Assembly (NCBI RefSeq): GCF_013003985.1
Contig: NZ_CP053073.1
Span: forward strand, 2,232,001-2,296,000
DNA: 64,000 nucleotides
Reading direction: 5' to 3'
From: Usitatibacter palustris
GTDB lineage: Bacteria > Pseudomonadota > Gammaproteobacteria > Burkholderiales > Usitatibacteraceae
Shown: positions 16,044 through 23,163 of the stretch, piece after piece
Layout of the letters: the number at the start of each line of letters is the position of its first letter
How positions within the stretch are numbered: position 1 is the first letter of the stretch
The notes under the pieces: model-generated
The model's database searches: none
Seen by the model: only the letters and a program-made list of their open reading frames with translations
Told to the model about the DNA's origin: nothing
Made by a program: the position numbers and the translations under genes

Positions 16044-16453
16044 GTCAAGGTGTTGGAGTCGTTGGCGTGTACGTGCGAGACCAGGACGAGGCGCTCGCTT
16101 TCTATGTCGAGAAGTTGGGATTTCGCGTCCACACGGACGTGAAGAACGGCGACTACCGCTGGCTCACGGTGCAGCATCCGGAGCAGCCGTCCTTCCAGCT
16201 CGGCCTGTTCAAGCCCGCGCCGCCGACCATCGACGCCGCGAGCGCGAAGCTGTTCGAGGAGTTGGTCGCCAAGGGCGCGATGCCGCCGCTCGTGCTCGTG
16301 GTCGACGATTGCCCCGCGACGTACGAGGCGATGAAGGCGCGCGGCGTGGAGTTCACGCAGGAACCCATCAAGCGGTACGGCTCGTATGACGCGAGCTTCC
16401 GGGACCCCTCGGGAAACGGGTGGAAGTTGATCGAAGCGCGGAAACCGCAGTGA
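16040..16453 (+). CDS. VOC-family protein (glyoxalase/dioxygenase-like)
   Basis: A 137-residue vicinal oxygen chelate protein with paired beta-alpha-beta-beta-beta modules (VVGVYVRDQDEALAFYVEKLG and the C-terminal SFRDPSGNGWKLIEA). A metal-binding Glu is plausible in the terminal strand (WKLIEA). It is a single-domain protein, as in the lactoylglutathione lyase/bleomycin-resistance group; the substrate is unknown. It is translationally coupled to the short AraC regulator upstream. Confidence 0.88.
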   Translation: MSQGVGVVGVYVRDQDEALAFYVEKLGFRVHTDVKNGDYRWLTVQHPEQPSFQLGLFKPAPPTIDAASAKLFEELVAKGAMPPLVLVVDDCPATYEAMKARGVEFTQEPIKRYGSYDASFRDPSGNGWKLIEARKPQ

Positions 16454-16497
16454 GCGGCGCCCGCTACTTCTCCGACAACCCTTCCCAGGAGCATTCG

Positions 16498-16707
16498 ATG
16501 AACTGGAGCAAATGGCTTCGACAGATCCACCGCGCAGTCGCCGTGCTGTTCACCCTCACCGTGGTCGCCAATTTCGCGGCGATGACGCAGGGCCCGCCTC
16601 CAGCGTGGATCACCTATTCGCCGCTGCTGCCGCTGCTCTTTCTCTTCCTCACCGGTTCGTACATGTTCGTGCAGCCGTATCTCGAACGCTGGCGCGCTTC
16701 GCACTGA
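16498..16707 (+). CDS. Small two-helix membrane protein
   Basis: A 69-residue protein starting at the ATG at 16498, preceded by an AGGAG. Two transmembrane segments are visible: AVAVLFTLTVVANFAAM (~14-30) and LLPLLFLFLTGSYMFV (~42-58), with a basic C-terminus. The family is unknown. It lies 45 nt after the VOC gene on the same strand and may belong to the same transcript. It ends 13 nt before the convergent hydrolase stop. Confidence 0.7.
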   Translation: MNWSKWLRQIHRAVAVLFTLTVVANFAAMTQGPPPAWITYSPLLPLLFLFLTGSYMFVQPYLERWRASH

Positions 16708-16719
16708 TCGCCGGGCCGG

Positions 16720-17580
16720 TCACACGCCCACGAACGCCGCGATCTCGCGTCGCATCCCCTCGGGCTCATCGAGCCGCATCGAGTGGCTGCTGTTCTCGAA
16801 GATCACGAGCTTCGATCCGGGAATGAGGCGATGGATCTCCTCGGAGAACTCCGGGGCGCAGATCCAGTCCTGGCGGCCGGCGAGGATCAGCGTCGGCACG
16901 CGGATGGCGCCGAGCTTCGGGCGCAGGTCGAACGAGCGCATGAAGCCGCCGGGGGCGAAGGCGCGGTTGAGCGGCTCGGGCTCGTACTTCGCGAGCGCCT
17001 GGCGCTTGAGCGACGCGGCTTCGTCGAACGTCACCGCGTAGAGCGGGCCCATCTCGTGGTGGAAGGTGGTGAGCTTCTCGGAGGTATCGATCCGGCCCGC
17101 GTAGAGATCTTCCACCCACTTCTTCTGCGCGGGCGTGCCACGAACGCCGGCGATTTCGCGCGAGCGCTCGATGATCCCCGAGTGCGCCGCGGTGACGATC
17201 AGGACGAGGTGCGAGACCGCCTGTGGATACTTGATCGCGTGCGCCATCGCCATCATGCCGCCGTAGCTCGTGCCCATCGAGACGATCGGCCCCACGCCGA
17301 GATGCTGGCGCAGCGCCTCCATGTCGTCGATGTTTTCTTCCAGCGTGTACTTCGACTTGTCGCCTTTCCCGGAGCGGCCCGAACCGCGATGGTCGAAGTA
17401 GACGATCTGCATGCGGTCCGACAGCGGCGAGAAGCCAGGGCGCAGGCCCGAGTGATCGCTGCCCGGACCGCCGTGGATCGCGAAGGCCACGGGCTTGTCT
17501 CGCAGCGTCGCGCCGTCCGCGACCAGGCCCGCGCCTTCAACGTCGAAATAGATTTCGGTGCCGCGGACCTTCGCTCGCAT
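16720..17580 (-). CDS. Alpha/beta hydrolase, proline iminopeptidase-like
   Basis: A 286-residue hydrolase. The oxyanion-hole motif is HGGPGSDHSG, characteristic of the proline iminopeptidase/S33 group. The nucleophile elbow is GTSYGGMMA, the acid is likely the Asp in GRQDWI, and the His is in NSSHSMRL. The substrate may be an N-terminal proline peptide or an ester; the S33 group is broad. It is monocistronic, with a symmetric element immediately upstream of its start codon. Confidence 0.85.
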   Translation of the reverse strand: MRAKVRGTEIYFDVEGAGLVADGATLRDKPVAFAIHGGPGSDHSGLRPGFSPLSDRMQIVYFDHRGSGRSGKGDKSKYTLEENIDDMEALRQHLGVGPIVSMGTSYGGMMAMAHAIKYPQAVSHLVLIVTAAHSGIIERSREIAGVRGTPAQKKWVEDLYAGRIDTSEKLTTFHHEMGPLYAVTFDEAASLKRQALAKYEPEPLNRAFAPGGFMRSFDLRPKLGAIRVPTLILAGRQDWICAPEFSEEIHRLIPGSKLVIFENSSHSMRLDEPEGMRREIAAFVGV

Positions 17581-17589
17581 TGATGCCCC

Positions 17590-17610
17590 TGTCGCCGGAT
17601 ATTGGCGACA
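17590..17610. promoter_or_regulatory. Inverted repeat upstream of the hydrolase gene
   Basis: TGTCGCC (17590-17596) and GGCGACA (17604-17610) form a perfect 7-bp inverted repeat with a 7-nt spacer, starting 10 nt upstream of the hydrolase ATG at 17580. It could be an operator or a leader hairpin. No adjacent regulator gene points to an owner. Confidence 0.4.
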
Positions 17611-17625
17611 TATTAAGCGGGGACG

Positions 17626-17967
17626 CTACTTCCTTCCCTTCTCCAGCTCCGCGGTCAACAGCTTTATCTTCGCTTCGAGAAGCAACACACGATCGGCCAG
17701 CAGGTCCTTTTCCCTCTGCAGTTGCTGCATGGCGGGGTCCCTCTCGACGAGCGTGAACACCGGCGCCGCCTTCCCGATGCCGGCGCGGCCACTCATGTCC
17801 GCAAAGGTGCCCTTGAGCGCCGCCTCCGGGCGGCTAGCTGCCTTGTCATCCATGCTTCTCAGATTCACCGGCCCCCTCGGCGCGCCCGACTGCTGTGCGA
17901 TCGCCAGGCTCGCGCCGGTCAAGGTCAAGGTCAGTGCCAGTGCCGCGACGCACGGGATTTTGTTCAT
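17626..17967 (-). CDS. Secreted or anchored coiled-coil protein (spanin-like candidate)
   Basis: A 113-residue protein starting at the ATG at 17967 behind a strong GGAAAGGAGG ribosome-binding site. It has an N-terminal signal peptide or anchor (PCVAALALTLTLTGASLAIA), a polar middle, and a C-terminal heptad-rich helix (QREKDLLADRVLLLEAKIKL). Signal segment plus periplasmic coiled coil is the layout of Rz-type spanins, and its position after holin-like and M15 peptidase genes fits that role. No sequence motif proves it. Its 5' end overlaps the preceding reading frame by 122 nt. Confidence 0.7.
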   Translation of the reverse strand: MNKIPCVAALALTLTLTGASLAIAQQSGAPRGPVNLRSMDDKAASRPEAALKGTFADMSGRAGIGKAAPVFTLVERDPAMQQLQREKDLLADRVLLLEAKIKLLTAELEKGRK

Positions 17968-18328
17968 TGTTCGCCTCCTTTCCAAGGATGTAGCCCGCGA
18001 TCGTGCCCAGGAGGCCGATGACGGGAGAGATCTGGGATTCCGAATAGCCCGCGACGACCAGGAACACCGACACGGTGACGATCAGGACGGTTCCGAACAC
18101 CTTCATGACGGAGTCGGTCTTCTTTCCCGATTTGATGAGATAGCTCGCCATGGAAAGGACGATCACGCCGAAGATCAGCAGCGCAGCGCACATCGTCATG
18201 GCGTGTTCGGTGCTCCACCACTTCGTTTCGGCGCGCCCCACTGGCGGCAACACCTCCTGGTGGGTATTGACCTCGCTCAGTGCCTTGCTGTTCTCGGCCA
18301 GCTTGGCGTTCAGTTCTTTCTCGGTCAT
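17846..18328 (-). CDS. Holin-like small membrane protein
   Basis: A 160-residue protein with a polar N-terminus (MTEKELNAKLAENSKAL) and three hydrophobic segments: MCAALLIFGVIVLSMASYLI, KVFGTVLIVTVSVFLVVAGY and ISPVIGLLGTIAGYILGKE. Size and topology resemble phage holins. The ~40-residue tail after GYILGKEANNEQ is Arg/Gly-rich and lies entirely inside the next gene, so the ancestral stop may have been lost and the tail may be non-functional. It is preceded 10 nt upstream by the M15 peptidase gene. A different role for a membrane protein of this shape is possible. Confidence 0.7.
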   Translation of the reverse strand: MTEKELNAKLAENSKALSEVNTHQEVLPPVGRAETKWWSTEHAMTMCAALLIFGVIVLSMASYLIKSGKKTDSVMKVFGTVLIVTVSVFLVVAGYSESQISPVIGLLGTIAGYILGKEANNEQNPVRRGTGTDLDLDRREPGDRTAVGRAEGAGESEKHG

Positions 18329-18337
18329 TGGATTCCC

Positions 18338-18811
18338 TTACTCGATCGGGGTCGGTTTCGGCCGGATCCCGGCCATGTAGCCCGTTCCAGCGAAGATCGA
18401 GTTCACGCGACGCGAGGCCGCACGGCCCGCGGGGGGAATTGCCAAGTGAACCCAGCCGCCGAACTCGTGGATGAGTTGCTCGAACCCGAGGCCGGAACGC
18501 TCTATCACCCTGCACACTTGCAGGACCGTGCCGGCGGCCGGGACGGTGAAGTCCGCCGCGAGCCCCGACATATGCGCGCTGTTGAGCGAACCGCCAATCC
18601 GTTGGTTGAGCGCCGGGGAGCGGTAGCCGCTGCTGATGACAAGCGGGCTGTCGCCGAGAAGAGCGCGTACGTCTTCGAGGAATCGCGCAAGGAGCACCAG
18701 ATTGCGTTGGGTTTCGGCCGTTGGCGTGTTGTCGATCCCCAGGCGAAGCGCCGTCTGCGAGAAGACCAGTTCATCCATCGTGAAATGTTCCGTGATGCGG
18801 CGCTTGGGCAT
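18338..18811 (-). CDS. Peptidase M15 family (endolysin-like peptidoglycan peptidase)
   Basis: A 157-residue zinc peptidase of the M15A/VanY-like fold found in phage endolysins and in ChiX-type L-Ala-D-Glu endopeptidases. Zinc ligands are His80, Asp87 (SAHMSGLAADF) and His122 (WVHLAI), and the upstream SSGYRSPALNQ motif is typical. No signal peptide is present from the ATG at 18811, so export would need a holin, which fits the membrane protein encoded next. It starts 4 nt after the trypsin-like protease stop, so it is co-transcribed with it. Confidence 0.85.
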   Translation of the reverse strand: MPKRRITEHFTMDELVFSQTALRLGIDNTPTAETQRNLVLLARFLEDVRALLGDSPLVISSGYRSPALNQRIGGSLNSAHMSGLAADFTVPAAGTVLQVCRVIERSGLGFEQLIHEFGGWVHLAIPPAGRAASRRVNSIFAGTGYMAGIRPKPTPIE

Positions 18812-18815
18812 CGAC

Positions 18816-20033
18816 CTATCCTTGAACGGGATTGATGCTCGAAGGCTGGGGCAGCCCGTATGCGGCGGGATCGAACAAGTGCCAGGCGGGTATCGCGAAC
18901 GAATACGCGAGCGGTGAACCGGCGCGCGTCCCACCTCCGATGTGCATGCCGACGATCGTCATGCGATTGTCGGGACCCGGGCAGACGATCGCCGAGCCGC
19001 TGTCGCCTTCCATCGTGTTCTTGCCGGGCTCGATCTCGAAAGCCAGCAACTCCGGAAAGGTCAGGATGCGCTGCACGCGTTGGTTGCCGTCCCAGAACCA
19101 GTACTGCAGGATCGCCTGGCTGTAAATGAAGCTGTGGAACTCGGCGCGCAGTGGACCGCTTTGCGCATGCGGATTGTTCGTTGGCGAGGCGAGGATCCGG
19201 AATGGCGTGGTTGGCGGAAGGCTGCGGTAGACCGCCTCGTTGCGAATATGCGTCATCCCGGAGAGATCCAACCCTTGCACGGCGGCCGCCAGTTGGACGC
19301 GATCGTGCACTTCGGCGAACTGCACATCGAAGCTCAGGAGGCCCGGGGCATCATTAAGGTAGCCGCCGAAGGCGATGGCGTTCCCGATTGGCCAGCGGTT
19401 TCGCAGGTTCTGGACCGGAGCGCCGCCATCCGGATGCGGTGAGCCGAGCGCGCGCAGCGGACTCAGCACGTGGTGGCAGCTCATCAGGAGCAGGTGGCTA
19501 CGGCCGTCGGTGTTGAGCCGCACCGCGCAGCATGCGTTTCCTTTCTCTCCCGGCCCTCCAAGCACGGCGAGTCCCGAGGGCGCGCCGGCCTGGGCACGAT
19601 GGCCAAAGAACACAGTCTCGGGAATCACATCGGTCGGAACGGCAACCAGGGTGCGCTCGCGACCGCGCTGCGCATAGGCAAGGAGGCAGCGAGGGACGCG
19701 CTGCAGCGAACCTTTGTTTGTTCCACTCTTCCACTTGCGCCTTACGACGAGCAGCACGCAGGGCGATCGATCCCATTGGCGCTTGCGCTTCGTCGCCCTC
19801 ACCCGCTTGTAACCGGCAGTCACCATCACGACGTTCTCAAACGCAAGCGTGATTTCCTGCCTGCGCGTCTCGACGACCTCCTGCGCGAGGCGCATCTGCT
19901 CAGCCAACTCAAGTTGCGAGAACGCCTCGAGGCCCGATAGCTGTTTCTCCTCGTCCCTGCGCAGCGAGTTGGACTCGAGCGCCCTGGACCAATCGCTTCG
20001 CCTGATGGCGCGGGTCGCCCGCGCGGGCGTCAC
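18816..20033 (-). CDS. Trypsin-like serine protease, cytoplasmic
   Basis: A 405-residue protein with a GTG start at 20033 overlapping the upstream stop (GTGA). An N-terminal helical region (~1-75) is followed by a chymotrypsin-fold domain. The triad is readable: His188 (MSCHHVLSP), Asp236 (LSFDVQFAEV) and Ser345 (EGDSGSAIV), with a later GMHIGGG oxyanion-side strand. It has no signal peptide and several Cys residues, which suggests a cytoplasmic location unless it is released by lysis. It is coupled to a large lipoprotein gene upstream and an M15 peptidase gene downstream. The substrate is unknown. A triad that looks complete makes an active protease likely. Confidence 0.8.
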   Translation of the reverse strand: MTPARATRAIRRSDWSRALESNSLRRDEEKQLSGLEAFSQLELAEQMRLAQEVVETRRQEITLAFENVVMVTAGYKRVRATKRKRQWDRSPCVLLVVRRKWKSGTNKGSLQRVPRCLLAYAQRGRERTLVAVPTDVIPETVFFGHRAQAGAPSGLAVLGGPGEKGNACCAVRLNTDGRSHLLLMSCHHVLSPLRALGSPHPDGGAPVQNLRNRWPIGNAIAFGGYLNDAPGLLSFDVQFAEVHDRVQLAAAVQGLDLSGMTHIRNEAVYRSLPPTTPFRILASPTNNPHAQSGPLRAEFHSFIYSQAILQYWFWDGNQRVQRILTFPELLAFEIEPGKNTMEGDSGSAIVCPGPDNRMTIVGMHIGGGTRAGSPLAYSFAIPAWHLFDPAAYGLPQPSSINPVQG

Positions 20034-21895
20034 GCGGCCGGCTTGCACAGCGCCACCAGCTTGGGATCGGCGAGTGTGGCCTGCTCCTCGTCGGTGATTC
20101 GCGAGCCGGGCTTGGCCGCGGACTTGTTCCGTTCCCGCCATCGCTCGAGCACCGCGCTTGTCCGAGGACCCCAAAAGCCATCGGCATCCCTGGCCGTCAT
20201 GCACAGCCCCAGCTGCGCCTTGACGAGCGATTCGTCGCGCAACATCAGCGTGCCGCTCTGGGATGTTCCCGTCATCGCCGGCGCGGCAGCAGCGCACGTG
20301 CCTTCGAAGACCACGGTGCCGAGGGGCACCTGGATGCCCGCGCCAATCACGGTTTCCTCGGTCGTCTTGCCCTGGAGCAGCGCCGCGTACAACACGTCCT
20401 GGGCCTGCGCGGACGCGGGAGCAGGTGCGCAGGTCACGGGCACCTTGATCTTTTGCCCCACCTGGGTGACTTGCGCCGCCGTCACTGTGACGGTCAGAAC
20501 GGGAGTCGATGCGACCGTGAAGGGCTTCGCCTTCTTGATCCTCTGGAGGAGCGTCGCGACGGGATCGGCCACTGGTGCAGGCTGATTTCCCGAGCCCCCG
20601 CCCTGCGCTGCCGCGATGTTGAGCGCGATGCTCGTCGACTTCGGCGGGTTCGCCGCGTCCACCACGAGCAACGACGATCCGCTGACCGCCGCGAGCTCGG
20701 CTGTCGTCGCGAGATGGATCGTGCGGTCGAAGGCCATCGGCGACGTGATCGTCAGCCCCGTCACGGTCGGCCCCTGCTGCCGGACGCTGAAAGGAGGCGT
20801 CCCGCCACCGAGGATGATCGAATACGTCGACGCCTTCCCCGCCGTCATGGACACTGACGACGGCGTAGCGGCAAGCGGAAATTGGACCTGCAGGCTGCAT
20901 CCCTGGATCGCGGCGAAGTCCGCAGAAATCCCGGCCACACGACTGTTCACGGCGGACACGGCATTGGCGAGCTTGGTCAGTTCGGCGGCCAGGGCGGCCG
21001 CTTCCGCAGCGAGTGGCGTGGGCGCACCACCCGCACCGCCTTCCAGCGCTCCACTCTGCGAATAAGCCCGGAAAGCATTCGAAATGGCCGCCTCGATCCC
21101 CGCGCCAGGCGCAAAGGACGCAGACATCGCCCCCAGGCTCGCGACGACCCCCTTGACCGCATTGATGTCGGGCACCGTTTCGAGAATGGCTTTGTCCGCG
21201 GCGGCCGAGATCTGGTCGATGGCCGCGACCAATTGCGCACCCGCAAGGCGCACGTTCGTCGCTGCCTTGCGGCCGTTGACCAGCGTCTCGCGGGCCGCGG
21301 CAATGCTCGTCCTGGCGCTCTCGATCAGCTTGCCGGCGGCTATCGCGGCGGGATCGTTCTCGGCTCGCCCAGCCTTGGCGCTCTCCAATGCCGCTGCCGC
21401 ACCACTTGTCTGCGCTATTGCCTCCTCCAGCTTGGCGAGGGCAACGTTGAGCGCCTCACGATCGGCCGGTGAGAGCGCGAAAGGGGCTACTGCCTTCGTG
21501 GCGCAGATCGTGGTTTCACGCGCGACCGTGTAGACAAGCTGCCGCTGGCGGCTGGTATTCCAGTTGCCGTAGGCGAGGCCGGCTCCGCCGAGCAATGCGG
21601 TGCCGACGATCGCGCTCGAATGCGCACTGGACGCGACGAGCCCGACCATCACCACGCCCAGGCCTATCAATCCATTGCTGAGTGCCCGTTCCGCGACGAT
21701 TTCGCCGTCCAACGCCTTTTGGTAGGCGTCGTGCGCGCGTGCCGCGTATCGCCGCGCATAGGCCATGTCGTACTCCCCCGAGGGGTTCTCGGGGGGTTGC
21801 CATCGCGGCATGGGATTCAGTGCACAACCGGAAACTGCCAAAACCAGCAACATCGCGCCCAACGCCCGCAGGGGCGTCGAAATATTCTTATGCAT
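20030..21895 (-). CDS. Large lipoprotein with C-terminal peptidoglycan-binding-like domain
   Basis: A 621-residue predicted lipoprotein (MHKNISTPL start, lipobox LAVSGC, AAGGGAG ribosome-binding site). Order of parts: a ~70-residue helical region, two hydrophobic segments (SNGLIGLGVVMVGLVAS and AIVGTALLGGAGLAYG), a long Ala-rich helical region (~130-330), an Ig-like stretch with a GGTPPFSV motif (~365-450), and a C-terminal block DADGFWGPRTSAVLERWRERN (in parts DADGFWGPRTSAV and LERWRERN) like a PG_binding_1 domain. It heads the five-gene leftward run. It may be the envelope component on which the downstream protease and M15 peptidase act. The function is not established. Confidence 0.75.
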   Translation of the reverse strand: MHKNISTPLRALGAMLLVLAVSGCALNPMPRWQPPENPSGEYDMAYARRYAARAHDAYQKALDGEIVAERALSNGLIGLGVVMVGLVASSAHSSAIVGTALLGGAGLAYGNWNTSRQRQLVYTVARETTICATKAVAPFALSPADREALNVALAKLEEAIAQTSGAAAALESAKAGRAENDPAAIAAGKLIESARTSIAAARETLVNGRKAATNVRLAGAQLVAAIDQISAAADKAILETVPDINAVKGVVASLGAMSASFAPGAGIEAAISNAFRAYSQSGALEGGAGGAPTPLAAEAAALAAELTKLANAVSAVNSRVAGISADFAAIQGCSLQVQFPLAATPSSVSMTAGKASTYSIILGGGTPPFSVRQQGPTVTGLTITSPMAFDRTIHLATTAELAAVSGSSLLVVDAANPPKSTSIALNIAAAQGGGSGNQPAPVADPVATLLQRIKKAKPFTVASTPVLTVTVTAAQVTQVGQKIKVPVTCAPAPASAQAQDVLYAALLQGKTTEETVIGAGIQVPLGTVVFEGTCAAAAPAMTGTSQSGTLMLRDESLVKAQLGLCMTARDADGFWGPRTSAVLERWRERNKSAAKPGSRITDEEQATLADPKLVALCKPAA

Positions 21896-21974
21896 TTTTG
21901 TGTACTCCCTTACTGACTTGATTCGAGAAATCGGCTGGTGCGGTCTCCTTAAAGTAACGATGGCGAGCAATTGT

Positions 21975-22001
21975 GTTAATCAACTATTCACGGTTATTAA
22001 C
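21975..22001. promoter_or_regulatory. AT-rich divergent promoter region with inverted repeat
   Basis: GTTAAT (21975-21980) and ATTAAC (21996-22001) form an inverted repeat in an AT-rich stretch unusual for this genome. On the plus strand TTGTGT (21972-21977) and TATTAA (21996-22001) could serve as -35 and -10 with an 18-nt spacer for the amine oxidase. The match to consensus is only 4 of 6 at each hexamer. Confidence 0.3.
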
Positions 22002-22026
22002 ATGACGATTCGGCATGATTGGCGGC

Positions 22027-23163
22027 ATGAGTCCGGGATATGACGTTGCGATCGTGGGGCTCGGCGCGATGGGCACCGCGGCGCTGAGTGCCCTGGCGCG
22101 TCGGGGTGCGCGCGTCGTGGGCATCGAGCGCTTCGCCCCCGGCCACGACAAGGGCTCCTCGCACGGTCGGACGCGCGTCATCCGGCTGGGCTACATGGAG
22201 CACCCGTCGTACGTGCCGCTGCTCCGCCGGACCTACGAACTTTGGCCCGAGCTGGAAGCCGCGAGCGGCCGGAAGCTGCTGCACCTCACGGGGATCGCGG
22301 AGATCGGGCCGCCGGACGGAAGCGTCGTTCCCAACACGCTGCTCGCGTCGCGCACGCATGACCTCCCCCACGAGGTGCTGAAGGCGGGCGCGCTGATGGA
22401 ACGATTCCCCGCCTTCCGCATTCCGGACGACTACGTCGGCGTCGTGCAGCCCGACGGCGGCTTCGTCGAAGCCGAGGCCGCGATCGAGGCGCAGGTCGCA
22501 CTCGCGAAAGCCGCCGGCGCGGAAATCCGCATCGGGACGCGTGTGGATTCGATCGAGCGACGCAGCAAGGGCGTGCGCCTCGCGATCGGTGAGGATGTCA
22601 TCGAAGCCGACCAGGTGATCGTATGCGCCGGCGCGTGGGTGAAGCGCTTGTTGCCCGACCTTCCGGTGCAACTGCGGGTCACGCGCCAGGTGCTCGCATG
22701 GTTCCAGCCGCTCGACGACGCGCTCTTCACGAGCAGCCGCTTCCCGGTCTTCCTGCTGGAGAACCGTCACGGCATCCACTACGGCTTTCCGCCGCACGGC
22801 GACGCGACCGTGAAGATCGCGAAGCATCACCACGCCGACGAGGCCGTCGAACCGGAGGGTTACGACCGCACCGTATCGGCTGGCGACGAAGCGATGATCC
22901 GCGCCGCGATCGCCGACCACATCCCGGCGGCAAACGGCAGGCTCGCTGCCGCGAAAACCTGCCTCTACACCGTGACCCCGGACGGGGACTTCATCATCGA
23001 CCGGATGCCGGGCGCGCCGGACATCATCGTCGCCTCACCCTGCTCGGGCCACGGCTTCAAGTTCGCGCCGGTGATCGGCGAGATCCTCGCGGACCTCGCC
23101 ACCACGGGAACGACGCGTCACGACATCACGCGCTTCGGTCTCGCGCGTTTCGTCAGGCCTTGA
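22027..23163 (+). CDS. solA: N-methyl-tryptophan oxidase/sarcosine oxidase family flavoenzyme
   Basis: A 378-residue monomeric amine oxidase of the MSOX/MTOX family, which demethylates N-methyl amino acids with covalently bound FAD, giving formaldehyde and H2O2. The Rossmann motif is VAIVGLGAMGTAAL, the HGRTRVIR segment is typical, and the covalent-flavin Cys312 is present in AAKTCLYTVTPDG. The start at 22027 (MSPGYDVAIVG) fits the family; an in-frame ATG at 22015 would add four residues. The substrate could be N-methyltryptophan, sarcosine or a related amine. Its 3' end overlaps the convergent molybdenum hydroxylase gene by 11 nt. Confidence 0.85.
   Translation: MSPGYDVAIVGLGAMGTAALSALARRGARVVGIERFAPGHDKGSSHGRTRVIRLGYMEHPSYVPLLRRTYELWPELEAASGRKLLHLTGIAEIGPPDGSVVPNTLLASRTHDLPHEVLKAGALMERFPAFRIPDDYVGVVQPDGGFVEAEAAIEAQVALAKAAGAEIRIGTRVDSIERRSKGVRLAIGEDVIEADQVIVCAGAWVKRLLPDLPVQLRVTRQVLAWFQPLDDALFTSSRFPVFLLENRHGIHYGFPPHGDATVKIAKHHHADEAVEPEGYDRTVSAGDEAMIRAAIADHIPAANGRLAAAKTCLYTVTPDGDFIIDRMPGAPDIIVASPCSGHGFKFAPVIGEILADLATTGTTRHDITRFGLARFVRP

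Noticed and set aside
17626..21895. The lysis-like module as part of a prophage
   Set aside because: No integrase, terminase, capsid, portal or tail gene is seen within the window on either side; the flanks are metabolic genes. Kept only as an orphan module.
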